Source: Puniceicoccus vermicola (GTDB lineage: Bacteria > Verrucomicrobiota > Verrucomicrobiia > Opitutales > Puniceicoccaceae). Taken from it: a DNA stretch of 49,207 bases. The translations under genes were made by a program, and so were the position numbers. The DNA is taken from the NCBI RefSeq assembly GCF_014230055.1, contig NZ_JACHVA010000045.1, positions 1 to 49,207 on the forward strand, written 5' to 3'. Shown one piece after another: positions 34,172 through 42,487 of the stretch. Positions within the stretch are counted from its first letter, which is position 1; each line of letters starts with the position of its first letter. The notes under the pieces were generated by a model. The model saw only the letters and a list, made by a program, of their open reading frames with translations, had not been told where the DNA came from and searched no databases.

Positions 34172-35953
34172 TCAATGGTTCTCCTCCGCATCTTCCTTCT
34201 TCTCGGCGGCAAAGATGGTGATGTCGGCGGAGGTGAGGCCAGTGATCTGCTGAGCGCGTTTCAGGGCATCGCGGGTGGAGACGTTGGGGTTTCCTTCGCT
34301 GTAGCGGAAGAAGTTCTCTTCGCCGAGTTCGGCCATGAGGCCGGAGCGCTGGAAGATCTTGTCGATTTCTTCGTGAGCACCGCTGACGAGGAAAGCGCAG
34401 TTGTTTTTTCGCGCGAAACGAATGAGATCCATGATCGTCAGGGCGGCCGTTGCGTCGAGATGACGGGCGTTGCGAAGGCGCAGGATGATGGCCCGCTGAT
34501 TGGCGTGGCTGACCATGCGCCGCATCTGCTCAAGGAACAGGTCGCTCGAGGCGAAGAAGAGGTCGCCTTCGACGTGGACAATGGCGATCTCCGGTCGCTT
34601 TTCCTCCAGACCTTCAGGGGTCAAGTTGCCGCGATCGTCGAAGGTAATCTCCTTCATATTGGGGCGGGCGGCCTTGCGGACGAAGAGGACAATCGAGGTG
34701 ATGGCCCCTAAGGCGATGGCGGTGTCGAGTGGGAGGGCGAGGCCTCCCAGAAAAGTGGCGAGGAAGACGGCGAAATCACTCTTTGTGGTCCGGGCGATGA
34801 CGCTGATCTCAGCGCGATTGATGAGGGTGAATCCGACGATGATGACGACCGTAGCCAGACTGGCTTTGGGGATGTAGCCGATCAATCCCCCTACGAGGAA
34901 GAGGATGATGACGAGAAGGGTTCCGCTGAGAATACTGGCGATAGGGGTGGCTGCCCCACTGCGGAAGTTGAGGGCCGATCGGGTCAGCGAGCCAGATACC
35001 GCCATTCCCGAGCCGAAGGCCGAGACCATATTGGCGACGCCAATACTCATCATCTGCTGGTTGACATCGACCCGGTCGCCAGCTTGGGCGGCCAGGGCTT
35101 TGGAGATGGAAGAGCTCTCAAGGAGAGAGAGAAAGGCCACGGCGAGAGCCGGTCCGACGAGCTGGTTGATCTCCGCCCAGTGTAGCGAGGGGATTGAAAG
35201 GGGCCAAGCGGCGGCGTTGATCGGCGAGAGCATTTCAAACTCGATGCCGAGCGGACGCATCAGAACGACGACCAGAGCGGTGAGAACCAAGCAGAGGGCA
35301 ACGGTCGGGATGCCCCGGGCAAATTTTTTCAGGGGAAGGTAAATGGCCAGAGTAATGCCGGCGATGAGGGCCGATTCCCATTGGGTGCCTCCAATGCCCT
35401 TGAGAAGATTCCACAGGGACTCGGCGAAGGTTCCCGCCCGGGGGACGTGGAGGCCCAGTACGGTCTTGAGTTGATTGACGATGATCAGGAACGCTGCCGC
35501 GGTGATATACCCGACGATGACCGCTCGAGAGACAAATTGGGTGATCGCAGAGATGCGTAGGAGGGCTCCGCAGATCATAAAAAGGCTGACCATGATCAGC
35601 AGCAGGGGCATGGCCACCACCGCTTGTGCCTGCGAGTAGCCGAGGGTGAGGAACGTACTGAGGAGCATGACCGCAGTCGCGTTCGTCGGCCCCAGCATGA
35701 TGAAGCGGGAGCTGGCGAGGAAAGGGCCGGTAATCGACGCCAAGGCGGAACAAAAAACCCCCATTTGGACGGGGAGTCCGGCGATGAGGGCGTAGGCCAT
35801 GCCTTGGGGGAAATCGAGGAAAACCACGTTGATCGCCGATTTCCCGTCGGCCTTGGCTTTCGCCCAGCTGTAATTGCGAATCGTCTTGCCGAGGGGGAAT
35901 GGATGAAGCCCGGTTGACCGAAGTAGTTGTCCCGTTCGTCTGATTATGTGCAC
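34172..35953 (-). CDS. SulP-family anion transporter with STAS domain
   Basis: This 593-residue protein has the SulP membrane core of about 10-14 helices with DFPQGMAYALIAGLP near the start. A cytoplasmic C-terminal STAS domain lies at about 440-570 (AIVHVEGDLFFASSDLFLEQM read in parts, then AIILRLRNARHLDATAALTI). SulP proteins transport sulfate, bicarbonate or other anions, often with Na+ or H+. Marine bacteria commonly use them for bicarbonate. Substrate is not resolvable here. Translation appears to start at a GTG (35953). It lies 19 bases downstream of the acidic membrane protein gene on the same strand, so the two may be co-transcribed. Confidence 0.93.
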   Translation of the reverse strand: MHIIRRTGQLLRSTGLHPFPLGKTIRNYSWAKAKADGKSAINVVFLDFPQGMAYALIAGLPVQMGVFCSALASITGPFLASSRFIMLGPTNATAVMLLSTFLTLGYSQAQAVVAMPLLLIMVSLFMICGALLRISAITQFVSRAVIVGYITAAAFLIIVNQLKTVLGLHVPRAGTFAESLWNLLKGIGGTQWESALIAGITLAIYLPLKKFARGIPTVALCLVLTALVVVLMRPLGIEFEMLSPINAAAWPLSIPSLHWAEINQLVGPALAVAFLSLLESSSISKALAAQAGDRVDVNQQMMSIGVANMVSAFGSGMAVSGSLTRSALNFRSGAATPIASILSGTLLVIILFLVGGLIGYIPKASLATVVIIVGFTLINRAEISVIARTTKSDFAVFLATFLGGLALPLDTAIALGAITSIVLFVRKAARPNMKEITFDDRGNLTPEGLEEKRPEIAIVHVEGDLFFASSDLFLEQMRRMVSHANQRAIILRLRNARHLDATAALTIMDLIRFARKNNCAFLVSGAHEEIDKIFQRSGLMAELGEENFFRYSEGNPNVSTRDALKRAQQITGLTSADITIFAAEKKEDAEENH

Positions 35954-35972
35954 CCGATTGATCCTTTAAGCC

Positions 35973-37466
35973 TTAGTCTCTTGGGGGAAATGAGGGATTG
36001 AGTTTGAGGACATCGCCGGGGTTGATTTGGAAGACTCCGATGTCCGAGGGAATTTCGTCGTTGAGCAATAGCTCGGCGGAAATGGATTCTTGAGTTTCGT
36101 TGGTCCAGACCCACTCGCCGATACCGGTCATTTCGAGACGGACGCCTTTTTCGAGGGAGAGACCCGGGCCTTCGCCACGGAGGTAGATCCCATTTTGGAT
36201 TCCGACGAATGCGGAGGCGATGATCTTCGCCGGTTTTCCGGTGGCTTTGGGCTCTTCCTTTGGGGGTTCTTCAGTCTCCGTAATCGTGGCGGGAACTTCC
36301 ACGGGGGCCTCCTCGGTTTCTTCCAAGGAAGGTTCTTCCGGTTCCGGGATTTCGTCTTCGGCGACTGCATCGGGCTCGCTTGGCTCGCCGGGAGGGTCCT
36401 CCTGGGGAGAAGCGGGTTCGGCCATCACTTCGTCAATCGGTTCTTCTTGGGTGGGAAATTCTTCTTGTTGGGAAACTTCTTCTGCCGGTTCCTCGCCCTC
36501 GGACTCCGGTTCGTCGGAGTGTTCGTCTTCCGGTCCTTGGATTTCGTCTTCGGCAATGGAATCGGGTTCGCTCGGCTCGCCGGGAGGGTCCTCCTGAGGA
36601 GACGCGGGTTCAGCCATCACTTCGTCAACCGGTTCTTCTTGGGTGGGAAACTCTTCTTGCAGGGAAACTTCTTCTTCCGGCACCTCGCTCTCGAGTTCCG
36701 GTTCGTCGGAGTGCTCATTTTCGACGATAATCTCTTCAGTCGCGGCCGGATCATCCTCGATCTCAACGGATTCGGCGGATGGATCAGGCTCTTCTTCTGC
36801 CACTGCTTCTTCGACTTCTTCCGGCTCGGGCGTCGTTTGAGAAGGGCTGGATTCTTGGGCACCGTAGATTTGGAAGCGTCGGAGTTCGTCCAGTTTGGTT
36901 TCCAATCGCTGGATCTCGCCCGAAAGATTGCTCAGGCCCGTATCGACATATTCCTGGGTGACGGCATGGGCGGAGAGAATGCGAAGATCGTCGTGAAGCC
37001 GCTCGATGTCGTTGTTGAGTGGGTTCAGGTCTTCCAGGCGTTTCAGAATTTCGCTGGGGCGGTCGTCCCTCATCGAGAGACTTTTCTCCATCGCCTCACC
37101 GAGCTTTTCTTCGACGAGATCGGGCAGGCGCTCCGAAACGACGCGCAGGGGATTGTCCTCAATCTTGCGTTCGCGGAGTTCTTCGACGATTTCATCGGCC
37201 TTCGCGATGGCCGCTTTCAGGTTCACGCTCGCCTGGGTCGACCGGGATCGGTTCAGGTTTAAGAGTGCGAATTGATCGAGAAGAAAGGGGAGAAGGGTGA
37301 GGACTCCACCGATGGCCAAGCAAAGAACGACGAGGAGGACCGTTGCGATCGACCAGGGATTCGGGCCGAAGAAGACCAGGGCGGCCGCCAATCCGGCGAG
37401 GAGAATGTTTCCCGCGATGAAGGGGGCTTTCGGCGTTTTTCGGTATCTTACAGGCGTCTCGCTCAT
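35973..37466 (-). CDS. Acidic membrane-anchored protein with coiled coil and duplicated Glu/Pro-rich region
   Basis: I do not recognise this 497-residue protein. Two hydrophobic helices (about 16-35 and 39-62) precede a helical, probably coiled-coil region (about 70-200). A long low-complexity segment rich in Glu, Pro and Asp (about 205-410) follows, then a compact C-terminal domain (about 412-490). The acidic part contains a 64-residue tandem duplication. The C-terminal domain has IASAFVGIQNGIYLRGEGPGL, in two parts IASAFVGIQ and NGIYLRGEGPGL, then GVRLEMTGIGEWVW, the look of a small beta-rich, carbohydrate- or protein-binding module seen at the end of some bacterial envelope proteins; I cannot name it. 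Its gene precedes SulP. A scaffold or linker role is only a guess. Confidence 0.75.
   Translation of the reverse strand: MSETPVRYRKTPKAPFIAGNILLAGLAAALVFFGPNPWSIATVLLVVLCLAIGGVLTLLPFLLDQFALLNLNRSRSTQASVNLKAAIAKADEIVEELRERKIEDNPLRVVSERLPDLVEEKLGEAMEKSLSMRDDRPSEILKRLEDLNPLNNDIERLHDDLRILSAHAVTQEYVDTGLSNLSGEIQRLETKLDELRRFQIYGAQESSPSQTTPEPEEVEEAVAEEEPDPSAESVEIEDDPAATEEIIVENEHSDEPELESEVPEEEVSLQEEFPTQEEPVDEVMAEPASPQEDPPGEPSEPDSIAEDEIQGPEDEHSDEPESEGEEPAEEVSQQEEFPTQEEPIDEVMAEPASPQEDPPGEPSEPDAVAEDEIPEPEEPSLEETEEAPVEVPATITETEEPPKEEPKATGKPAKIIASAFVGIQNGIYLRGEGPGLSLEKGVRLEMTGIGEWVWTNETQESISAELLLNDEIPSDIGVFQINPGDVLKLNPSFPPRD
36333..36716 (-). repeat. Two-copy 192-bp in-frame tandem duplication
   Basis: Residues about 251-314 and 315-378 of the acidic membrane protein are near-identical copies offset by exactly 64 residues. 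Both contain EHSDEP, EEFPTQEEP and DEVMAEPASPQEDPPGEPSE. The DNA repeats with the same 192-bp period, so this is a recent duplication inside the gene that keeps the frame and is likely to vary in copy number between strains. Confidence 0.9.
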
Positions 37467-37607
37467 TCAGTTGCTCAAAAGTTCCTTTCTGAAGAAAGTT
37501 GGGCTGCGTTGCAATCCGCAATACGGAGACGGTCACTGTTGCCACTTGATTTCGGTGTCTGACCTTTGACGATGCAGGTTCGTTGACTTTGTGCCGGAAT
37601 CCCTGCG

Positions 37608-37616
37608 TGCTAGAAT
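37608..37616 (+). promoter_or_regulatory. Possible extended -10 promoter upstream of the isochorismate synthase gene
   Basis: TGCTAGAAT matches an extended -10 (TGnTANAAT) 11 bases before the ATG at 37628. A TTGACT at 37583-37588 is 22 bases away from the -10, too far for a normal -35. If real, the leader would be very short. Confidence 0.25.
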
Positions 37617-37627
37617 GTCTACGGTAT

Positions 37628-39028
37628 ATGGAGACGTTATCCTCGCATCATTTCGGTTCAAGGGACCGTAAGGGCCTCTTGGCCTTCCTACAATATTGCC
37701 AGCACCAGGCCCAATCGGATGGAAAGCCGCGGATCGGGAGTATTGCGCTGCAGGTGAGGGACCTCGACCCTCTGGCGGTTCTCCAATCGATCCGGGAGGT
37801 CGGAGAGCCTCATCTCTATTTGGAAAGAAGGGCGGTTTCCGTTTCGGGGGCAGAGTCTGTGGCCTTTCTGAATGCGACGGGGCCGGAACGTTTTCAGGCC
37901 GTGCGCGAGTTTACCGAGAGCTGGTCGTCGCGGATCATTGCGACCGGGGATCTCGATGGGTGGTTCTCGGGGCCGCTGTTTTTTCAGGCCTTTGCCTTTG
38001 CCGCGGGGAATGAGCCCTCCGCCACGGTTTTCCTCCCCAAGTGGCAAATTTGCCGGACTGAACGGGAGTGCATTGCCGTGGCGAATTTGTTGATCGAGCC
38101 GGAGACTGTCCTTGAGCCGGAAGCCGATCGGGTTCTTCGAGCCCATGGAGCCTTTTCCAATCCGTCAGGATTCGCCTCAGTGGAGGCCCCGCATCTCGGT
38201 TCGGTGAAGATTCGCCGGGAGGATCCGGAGCTCTATCGGGCTCGGGTCAGCGAAGCCCTGCACTCCATTGGCGAGGGTCGAGTTGCGAAGGTCGTCCTCT
38301 CCCGCTGGATGGAGCTCATCGCCGAGAAGGATTTTCGCCCCTTGGAGACCTTGAGGGGATTGCGTGAGGCTTATCCGGATTGTTTTGCCTTCTCCTACTC
38401 CCGGGGTGAGGGCGCGAGTTGGATCGGCGCCACGCCGGAGCGTCTGATTCAACTGAGTGGTGGGCGGTTTGAGACCGAAGCCTTGGCTGGCTCGGCTCCC
38501 CGGGGGCAGAGTCTCGCCGAGGATACGGTTCGGGGGCACGAACTCCTCTCCAGTGATAAGGATCTTCGAGAGCACGCCTATGTGGTCCAGACCATCCGCA
38601 AAGGTTTGGAGGAGCTGGGGCTCTCGCCGGAGGTTGGGCAGCATCCTCATCTCTTGCGGCTTTCCAACGTGCAGCACCTTCGCACACCCATCTCGGGAGT
38701 TCTTCAGCCGGAACGGGCGCTTCTGGATTTCACGGAGCGCCTCCATCCCACTCCCGCTGTCGGCGGAGTCCCGCGGAATGCGGCCGTGGAACTGATCCAA
38801 GAACTCGAACCCTTTAGTCGTGGCCTCTATACCGGATTCCTCGGCTGGCAAAAGCCGGGAGGCGAGGGGGAGGCAGTGGTCGCCCTCAGAACCGCGAGAA
38901 TGGAAGGCAAAACCGCCCGACTTTATGCAGGAGGAGGAATTGTCGAAGGGTCGGATCCGGATCAAGAGTTGAAAGAGACCGAGTTCAAGCTCCTCGCGAT
39001 GGCTCATGCACTCGGAGCAGATCTCTAG
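37628..39028 (+). CDS. menF: Isochorismate synthase (MenF/EntC family)
   Basis: The 466-residue protein belongs to the chorismate-utilising enzyme family. Conserved elements are KVVLSRWMEL, GATPERLIQL, the ALAGSAPRG block, LLSSDKDLREHAYVV and HPTPAVGGVPR, ending GGGIVEGSDPDQELKETEFKL. The HPTPAVGG stretch and overall motif set fit isochorismate synthases rather than anthranilate or aminodeoxychorismate synthases. The reaction, chorismate to isochorismate, feeds menaquinone or catecholate siderophores. No men or ent neighbours are seen, so menF is the more probable but unproven name. The frame extends to a TTG at 37583, but ATG 37628 is more natural. It diverges from the acidic membrane protein gene. 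Confidence 0.87.
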   Translation: METLSSHHFGSRDRKGLLAFLQYCQHQAQSDGKPRIGSIALQVRDLDPLAVLQSIREVGEPHLYLERRAVSVSGAESVAFLNATGPERFQAVREFTESWSSRIIATGDLDGWFSGPLFFQAFAFAAGNEPSATVFLPKWQICRTERECIAVANLLIEPETVLEPEADRVLRAHGAFSNPSGFASVEAPHLGSVKIRREDPELYRARVSEALHSIGEGRVAKVVLSRWMELIAEKDFRPLETLRGLREAYPDCFAFSYSRGEGASWIGATPERLIQLSGGRFETEALAGSAPRGQSLAEDTVRGHELLSSDKDLREHAYVVQTIRKGLEELGLSPEVGQHPHLLRLSNVQHLRTPISGVLQPERALLDFTERLHPTPAVGGVPRNAAVELIQELEPFSRGLYTGFLGWQKPGGEGEAVVALRTARMEGKTARLYAGGGIVEGSDPDQELKETEFKLLAMAHALGADL

Positions 39029-39154
39029 AGTGCGGTTTTGGGCGCGATTGGGCACTTTTATCTCAAGAAGATCATCATCAGGATTGGCTGAGAGGGGCGG
39101 GAATCCGGTCTCGAAGATGATTTGCTCCGCCTCCCACTATAACGATAACGATTG

Positions 39155-39169
39155 ATGTCAAAAAGACAT
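39155..39169. promoter_or_regulatory. Small inverted repeat in the leader of the hybrid kinase gene
   Basis: ATGTC-AAAAA-GACAT is a perfect 5-bp-arm inverted repeat in an AT-rich patch about 95 bases before the kinase ATG, preceded by the tandem ATAACG ATAACG. It could be an operator or part of a promoter; there is no direct support. Confidence 0.25.
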
Positions 39170-39261
39170 GCTAATAGTTTTTAAAATGTTAGTATTCGGG
39201 GCCTTCGGGGAATTCGTTGACTTGCTCCGTGACAAAAGCATCCTCTTATTTGAAGTGACTC

Positions 39262-41568
39262 ATGACAACAGATAGAGCGGAAACCAGTAAGACTCCCTCT
39301 CGGTTGAAGGGCTATTGGTCATGGGATCTGGTCAATGACCATATCCGATGTTCTCCGACCTGTCTGAAGATTTTTGGCTACGGACCGGAGAGAGCGGTTC
39401 AGTCGATGGCTGAGGCTGAGAAATTGATCCATGAGGAGGATATTGATCGCTATCGGGAAAACCTCCGAGCTCACTTCGAAGAGGGGCGCCCTTACCAGAT
39501 TCATATGCGGCTGCTCACGGGTTCCGGCAATTACATCAAGGCGATTTCGCAAGGGGAGGCTGTGCGCGACGCCGATGGCAAAGCGGTGGAGATGGCGGGA
39601 ACTTTGTCCGCGTTTGACCCGACGGATCTTTGCGATGGAGATCCCAAGGTCGGGACCTTGGATTGCACGGAAATTATTACGGAAATCGGGGAGATCGCCC
39701 GAGTTGGCTGGTGGGAAAACGACTTTACCACCAATCGGGTATTTTGGTCTGAACAGGTGAAGAAGATTCATGGGGTTCCGATTGACTTTTCCCCGACGTA
39801 TCTCGAAGCGACTGAGTTCATGATTGAAGAGGATCGGGCGCAATTCTTCGATCTCGTTTCGGACGCCAGGAAGAAACTTCAAAGCTATGATTTCGTCGCC
39901 CGAATTCAGACGAAGGACGGGAAGATTCGGTGGCTGCGTTCGATCGGGAAGCCGATTGTGGAGAAAGGCATCTGTGTCGGTATGCGGGGCGTCTGCCAGG
40001 ACGTGACCAAGGAGAAGGTCGCGGAGCAGAAGGCCAAGGAAAAAGATGACCGCTTGAAACGCGCCTTATCCTTCGCCCAGACTGGAATTTTTGAGTGGAA
40101 TCTCCGGACCGATGAAGTTCATTGGGATCGGGGTTGTTGCCTGATCAATGGGATCGATGCGGATGAGATGCGTCTCCCGATCCAGAAGATTCGATCGAAA
40201 GTCCACGAAGACGATCTTGAGCGATTCGAGGAGGCGATCGGCTCGCTGAAGAACGTAGGGGATCAGTTCACTATGGAGCATCGGATCATCGGAATCGATG
40301 GTGTGGTCCGATGGGTCTTTGTTCGGGCCGAAATCGTGGAGTCTCCCGGCGGAGTTTGGCGCTTAGTCGGGATGGCCATCGATATCACCGAGCGCCAAAA
40401 AGCGAAGGAGGATTTGGTTCAGGCCAAGGAAAGAGCCGATCGGGCGAATCGTGCGAAGTCGGAGTTCCTCGCGATGATGAATCACGAACTGCGTACGCCG
40501 CTGAGCACGATTATCGGCCCCTGCGAGCTCGCGCTGCAGATTGCTGAAGATCCGGAAATCCGAAGATTCCTGGAATTGTCGATGGAGTCGGGACGCCACC
40601 TTTTGGATTTGATCAACCGGGTCCTCGATCTGGCCCGCATCGAATCGAACGAACTGGAGCGGGAGGATCGCCGTGTTTCCATTCGCCCGTTCCTGAGAGA
40701 TTTTCTAAAGCCACTGTCGAGCAGTGCCATGCGCAAAGGGATTTCGCTGGCGCTTGAGTTCAACTGTGAAGACGAAATCGTGATCGATCCAGTGGTGGTT
40801 CGCCAGGTCCTCTACAACCTTGTCGGCAATGCGATCAAGTATTGTGGCGGAGGCCGGGTGAGTGTTTCTGTCCGTTCGGATGAGGAGGAGCTTGTCCTTG
40901 CGGTTAAGGACCAGGGGCCGGGAATCAGCGAGGTCGAAAAAAAGAAGATTTTCCATCAGTTCCATCGTGTCCAGGATGGCGACGATGGCCGCGTCGAAGG
41001 CACTGGCCTCGGTCTGGCGATATGCCGCCGATTGGCGGATCTGGTCGGCGGGTCTCTGGAAGTGGAAAGCGTGGAGGGGCATGGGAGCACCTTCATCTTC
41101 CGAATGCCAGTTGGGAAACTCTCCAAAGAAAGCGAGTCGCAGCCCCCGCGGAAATTCGTTCCCTACAGTCCGTCGCCGGGTGCCTATGATAAGAATGCCC
41201 GGATCTTGGTGGTGGAAGACAACGAGCCCAATCGTGCATTCATTGAGGCCGTGGTGCGTTCCATCGGTCTTCCCTTCGATTCTTGCGAGAGCGGGGAAGA
41301 GGCCGTCGAGAAGTTCTGCCCGGGCGTTCACCGAGTTGTCCTCATGGATATTTATCTCCCCGGTTACAATGGCGATGAGGCGGCCAGAAAAATTCGCGAA
41401 AAGGCGGACGGAGAAAAAGTCTACATCATTGCGCAGACCGCTGGTGTCGCAAACAAGGATCGGGATCGCCCGCTCTTCGAGGGAATGGACGACTTCGTGC
41501 CAAAGCCGATTGGGCTTTCGACCTTCACGGAAGCCATCAAGCGAGGCCTCCGCGGCTCCCGCTCCTGA
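39262..41568 (+). CDS. PAS-rich hybrid sensor histidine kinase
   Basis: This 768-residue protein has no membrane segments and so probably senses a cytoplasmic signal. Three PAS-like domains lie at roughly 15-115, 140-255 and 270-385; the second ends in VCQDVTKEK and the third in GMAIDITERQKAKED, typical PAC ends. The dimerisation/phosphoacceptor region has MMNHELRTPLSTIIG with His408. The ATPase domain shows LYNLVGNAIKYC (N box), VKDQGPGISE (G1) and GTGLGLAICRRLADLVGG (G2). The C-terminal receiver (about 648-760) has the acidic pair in VVEDNE, phosphoacceptor Asp696 in VLMDIYLPGYNG and Lys in VPKPIG. No response-regulator gene is adjacent, so it is an orphan and its target is unknown. Confidence 0.93.
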   Translation: MTTDRAETSKTPSRLKGYWSWDLVNDHIRCSPTCLKIFGYGPERAVQSMAEAEKLIHEEDIDRYRENLRAHFEEGRPYQIHMRLLTGSGNYIKAISQGEAVRDADGKAVEMAGTLSAFDPTDLCDGDPKVGTLDCTEIITEIGEIARVGWWENDFTTNRVFWSEQVKKIHGVPIDFSPTYLEATEFMIEEDRAQFFDLVSDARKKLQSYDFVARIQTKDGKIRWLRSIGKPIVEKGICVGMRGVCQDVTKEKVAEQKAKEKDDRLKRALSFAQTGIFEWNLRTDEVHWDRGCCLINGIDADEMRLPIQKIRSKVHEDDLERFEEAIGSLKNVGDQFTMEHRIIGIDGVVRWVFVRAEIVESPGGVWRLVGMAIDITERQKAKEDLVQAKERADRANRAKSEFLAMMNHELRTPLSTIIGPCELALQIAEDPEIRRFLELSMESGRHLLDLINRVLDLARIESNELEREDRRVSIRPFLRDFLKPLSSSAMRKGISLALEFNCEDEIVIDPVVVRQVLYNLVGNAIKYCGGGRVSVSVRSDEEELVLAVKDQGPGISEVEKKKIFHQFHRVQDGDDGRVEGTGLGLAICRRLADLVGGSLEVESVEGHGSTFIFRMPVGKLSKESESQPPRKFVPYSPSPGAYDKNARILVVEDNEPNRAFIEAVVRSIGLPFDSCESGEEAVEKFCPGVHRVVLMDIYLPGYNGDEAARKIREKADGEKVYIIAQTAGVANKDRDRPLFEGMDDFVPKPIGLSTFTEAIKRGLRGSRS

Positions 41569-41616
41569 GAAGGCTGTCGGTCGCGGCCAGTTGGAGAGAA
41601 AACGTGGCCTGAACGA

Positions 41617-42054
41617 TTAGGCTGATTGGCCGTCTTTGAATCCGTCAGCGTAGGCCGTAAAGACCATCTGAATGCGGTCGCGGATCTCCCGGAATGCAGC
41701 GAGAATCTCCTCTTCGCTCCCTGTGGCCTCTGCCGGGTCGGGAAAAGACCAGTGGTGACGGGTGACCTTGCCGGGAAAGACGGGGCAGGCCTCGGCGGCA
41801 TTGTCGCACACCGTAATGACGATGTTGATACCGGTATCGAGAAACTCTTCGAGATGCTTGGAGGTGTGCCCGGAGATATCGATTCCGATTTCCTTCATGG
41901 CAGCGATGGCCTTCGGGTGTACGTATCCAGAGGGATTGGCGCCCGCGCTGTAGACTTCCATGGAGTCTCCCGCCGCTTCGCGGAGAAAGCCTTCGGCCAT
42001 ATGACTGCGGCAGGAGTTGCCGGTGCAAAGAATAAGAATCTTCGAGGGAATCAT
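41617..42054 (-). CDS. arsC: Thioredoxin-coupled arsenate reductase (LMW-PTP fold)
   Basis: This 145-residue protein has the P-loop CTGNSCRS with nucleophile Cys10 (Cys-x5-Arg). Two more cysteines, Cys83 in TVCDNAAEAC and Cys90, are spaced as in the Cys10-Cys82-Cys89 relay of the S. aureus plasmid ArsC. This separates it from ordinary low-molecular-weight protein tyrosine phosphatases, which lack the Cys pair. It would reduce arsenate to arsenite using thioredoxin. No ArsR, ArsB or Acr3 gene is nearby, so efflux must be encoded elsewhere. It follows the MazG-like gene by 5 bases on the same strand and is probably co-transcribed with it. Confidence 0.88.
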   Translation of the reverse strand: MIPSKILILCTGNSCRSHMAEGFLREAAGDSMEVYSAGANPSGYVHPKAIAAMKEIGIDISGHTSKHLEEFLDTGINIVITVCDNAAEACPVFPGKVTRHHWSFPDPAEATGSEEEILAAFREIRDRIQMVFTAYADGFKDGQSA

Positions 42055-42059
42055 GTCTT

Positions 42060-42425
42060 TCAGAGTTCGGTATATTTGTCCGATCTCCCGCGCGCCTTGT
42101 CCACCGGATATTTGGCAGCGTTGTGTGACATTTTCTTTTCAATCGTCTCCGCCAGATCGGTGTCGGTCATATTGGCGAACTCGATGGCATAGATGACGAT
42201 GTCGGCGAGCTCCTCGCGGATCTTGGCAATCTTCTCAGGGTCGTTGGCGATCTTCCGGGAATCCGCCGATTCCATCCAGAGAAAGTGCTCAAGCAACTCC
42301 CCCGATTCGGCCGCGATCGCCATGGAAAGGTTCTTGGGCGAATGAAATTGTTCCCAGTCGCGCTCCCGGGCGAAGGCCAGAACACGTTCTTTAATTTCGA
42401 GGAGGCGAGTTTCGTTATCTTTCAT
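42060..42425 (-). CDS. MazG-like nucleotide pyrophosphohydrolase
   Basis: The 121-residue protein (ATG at 42425, chosen over an unlike 20-codon extension) is an all-helical NTP pyrophosphohydrolase of the MazG/RS21-C6 (dCTP pyrophosphatase-like) group. The metal-binding pattern is visible as AAESGELLEHFLW, then EELADIVIYAIEF, matching the family's ExxE...ExxD arrangement. Such enzymes hydrolyse non-canonical or excess (d)NTPs to monophosphates and pyrophosphate. It is upstream of arsC in an apparent two-gene unit. Just upstream of its start lies the large REP array, so its promoter must sit in the short gap or within the array. Confidence 0.88.
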   Translation of the reverse strand: MKDNETRLLEIKERVLAFARERDWEQFHSPKNLSMAIAAESGELLEHFLWMESADSRKIANDPEKIAKIREELADIVIYAIEFANMTDTDLAETIEKKMSHNAAKYPVDKARGRSDKYTEL

Positions 42426-42487
42426 GGCGCGCCCCGAATTCCATAGGGATTCGATGAGGATGGCAAGAGGGAGTCGAAACCGCATAC

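Noticed and set aside
36090-37262. 390-codon open frame opposite the acidic membrane protein gene
   Set aside because: It is a Phe/Gly-rich mirror of the Glu/Pro-rich coding strand. The minus-strand reading has helices, coiled coil and a duplication typical of a real protein.
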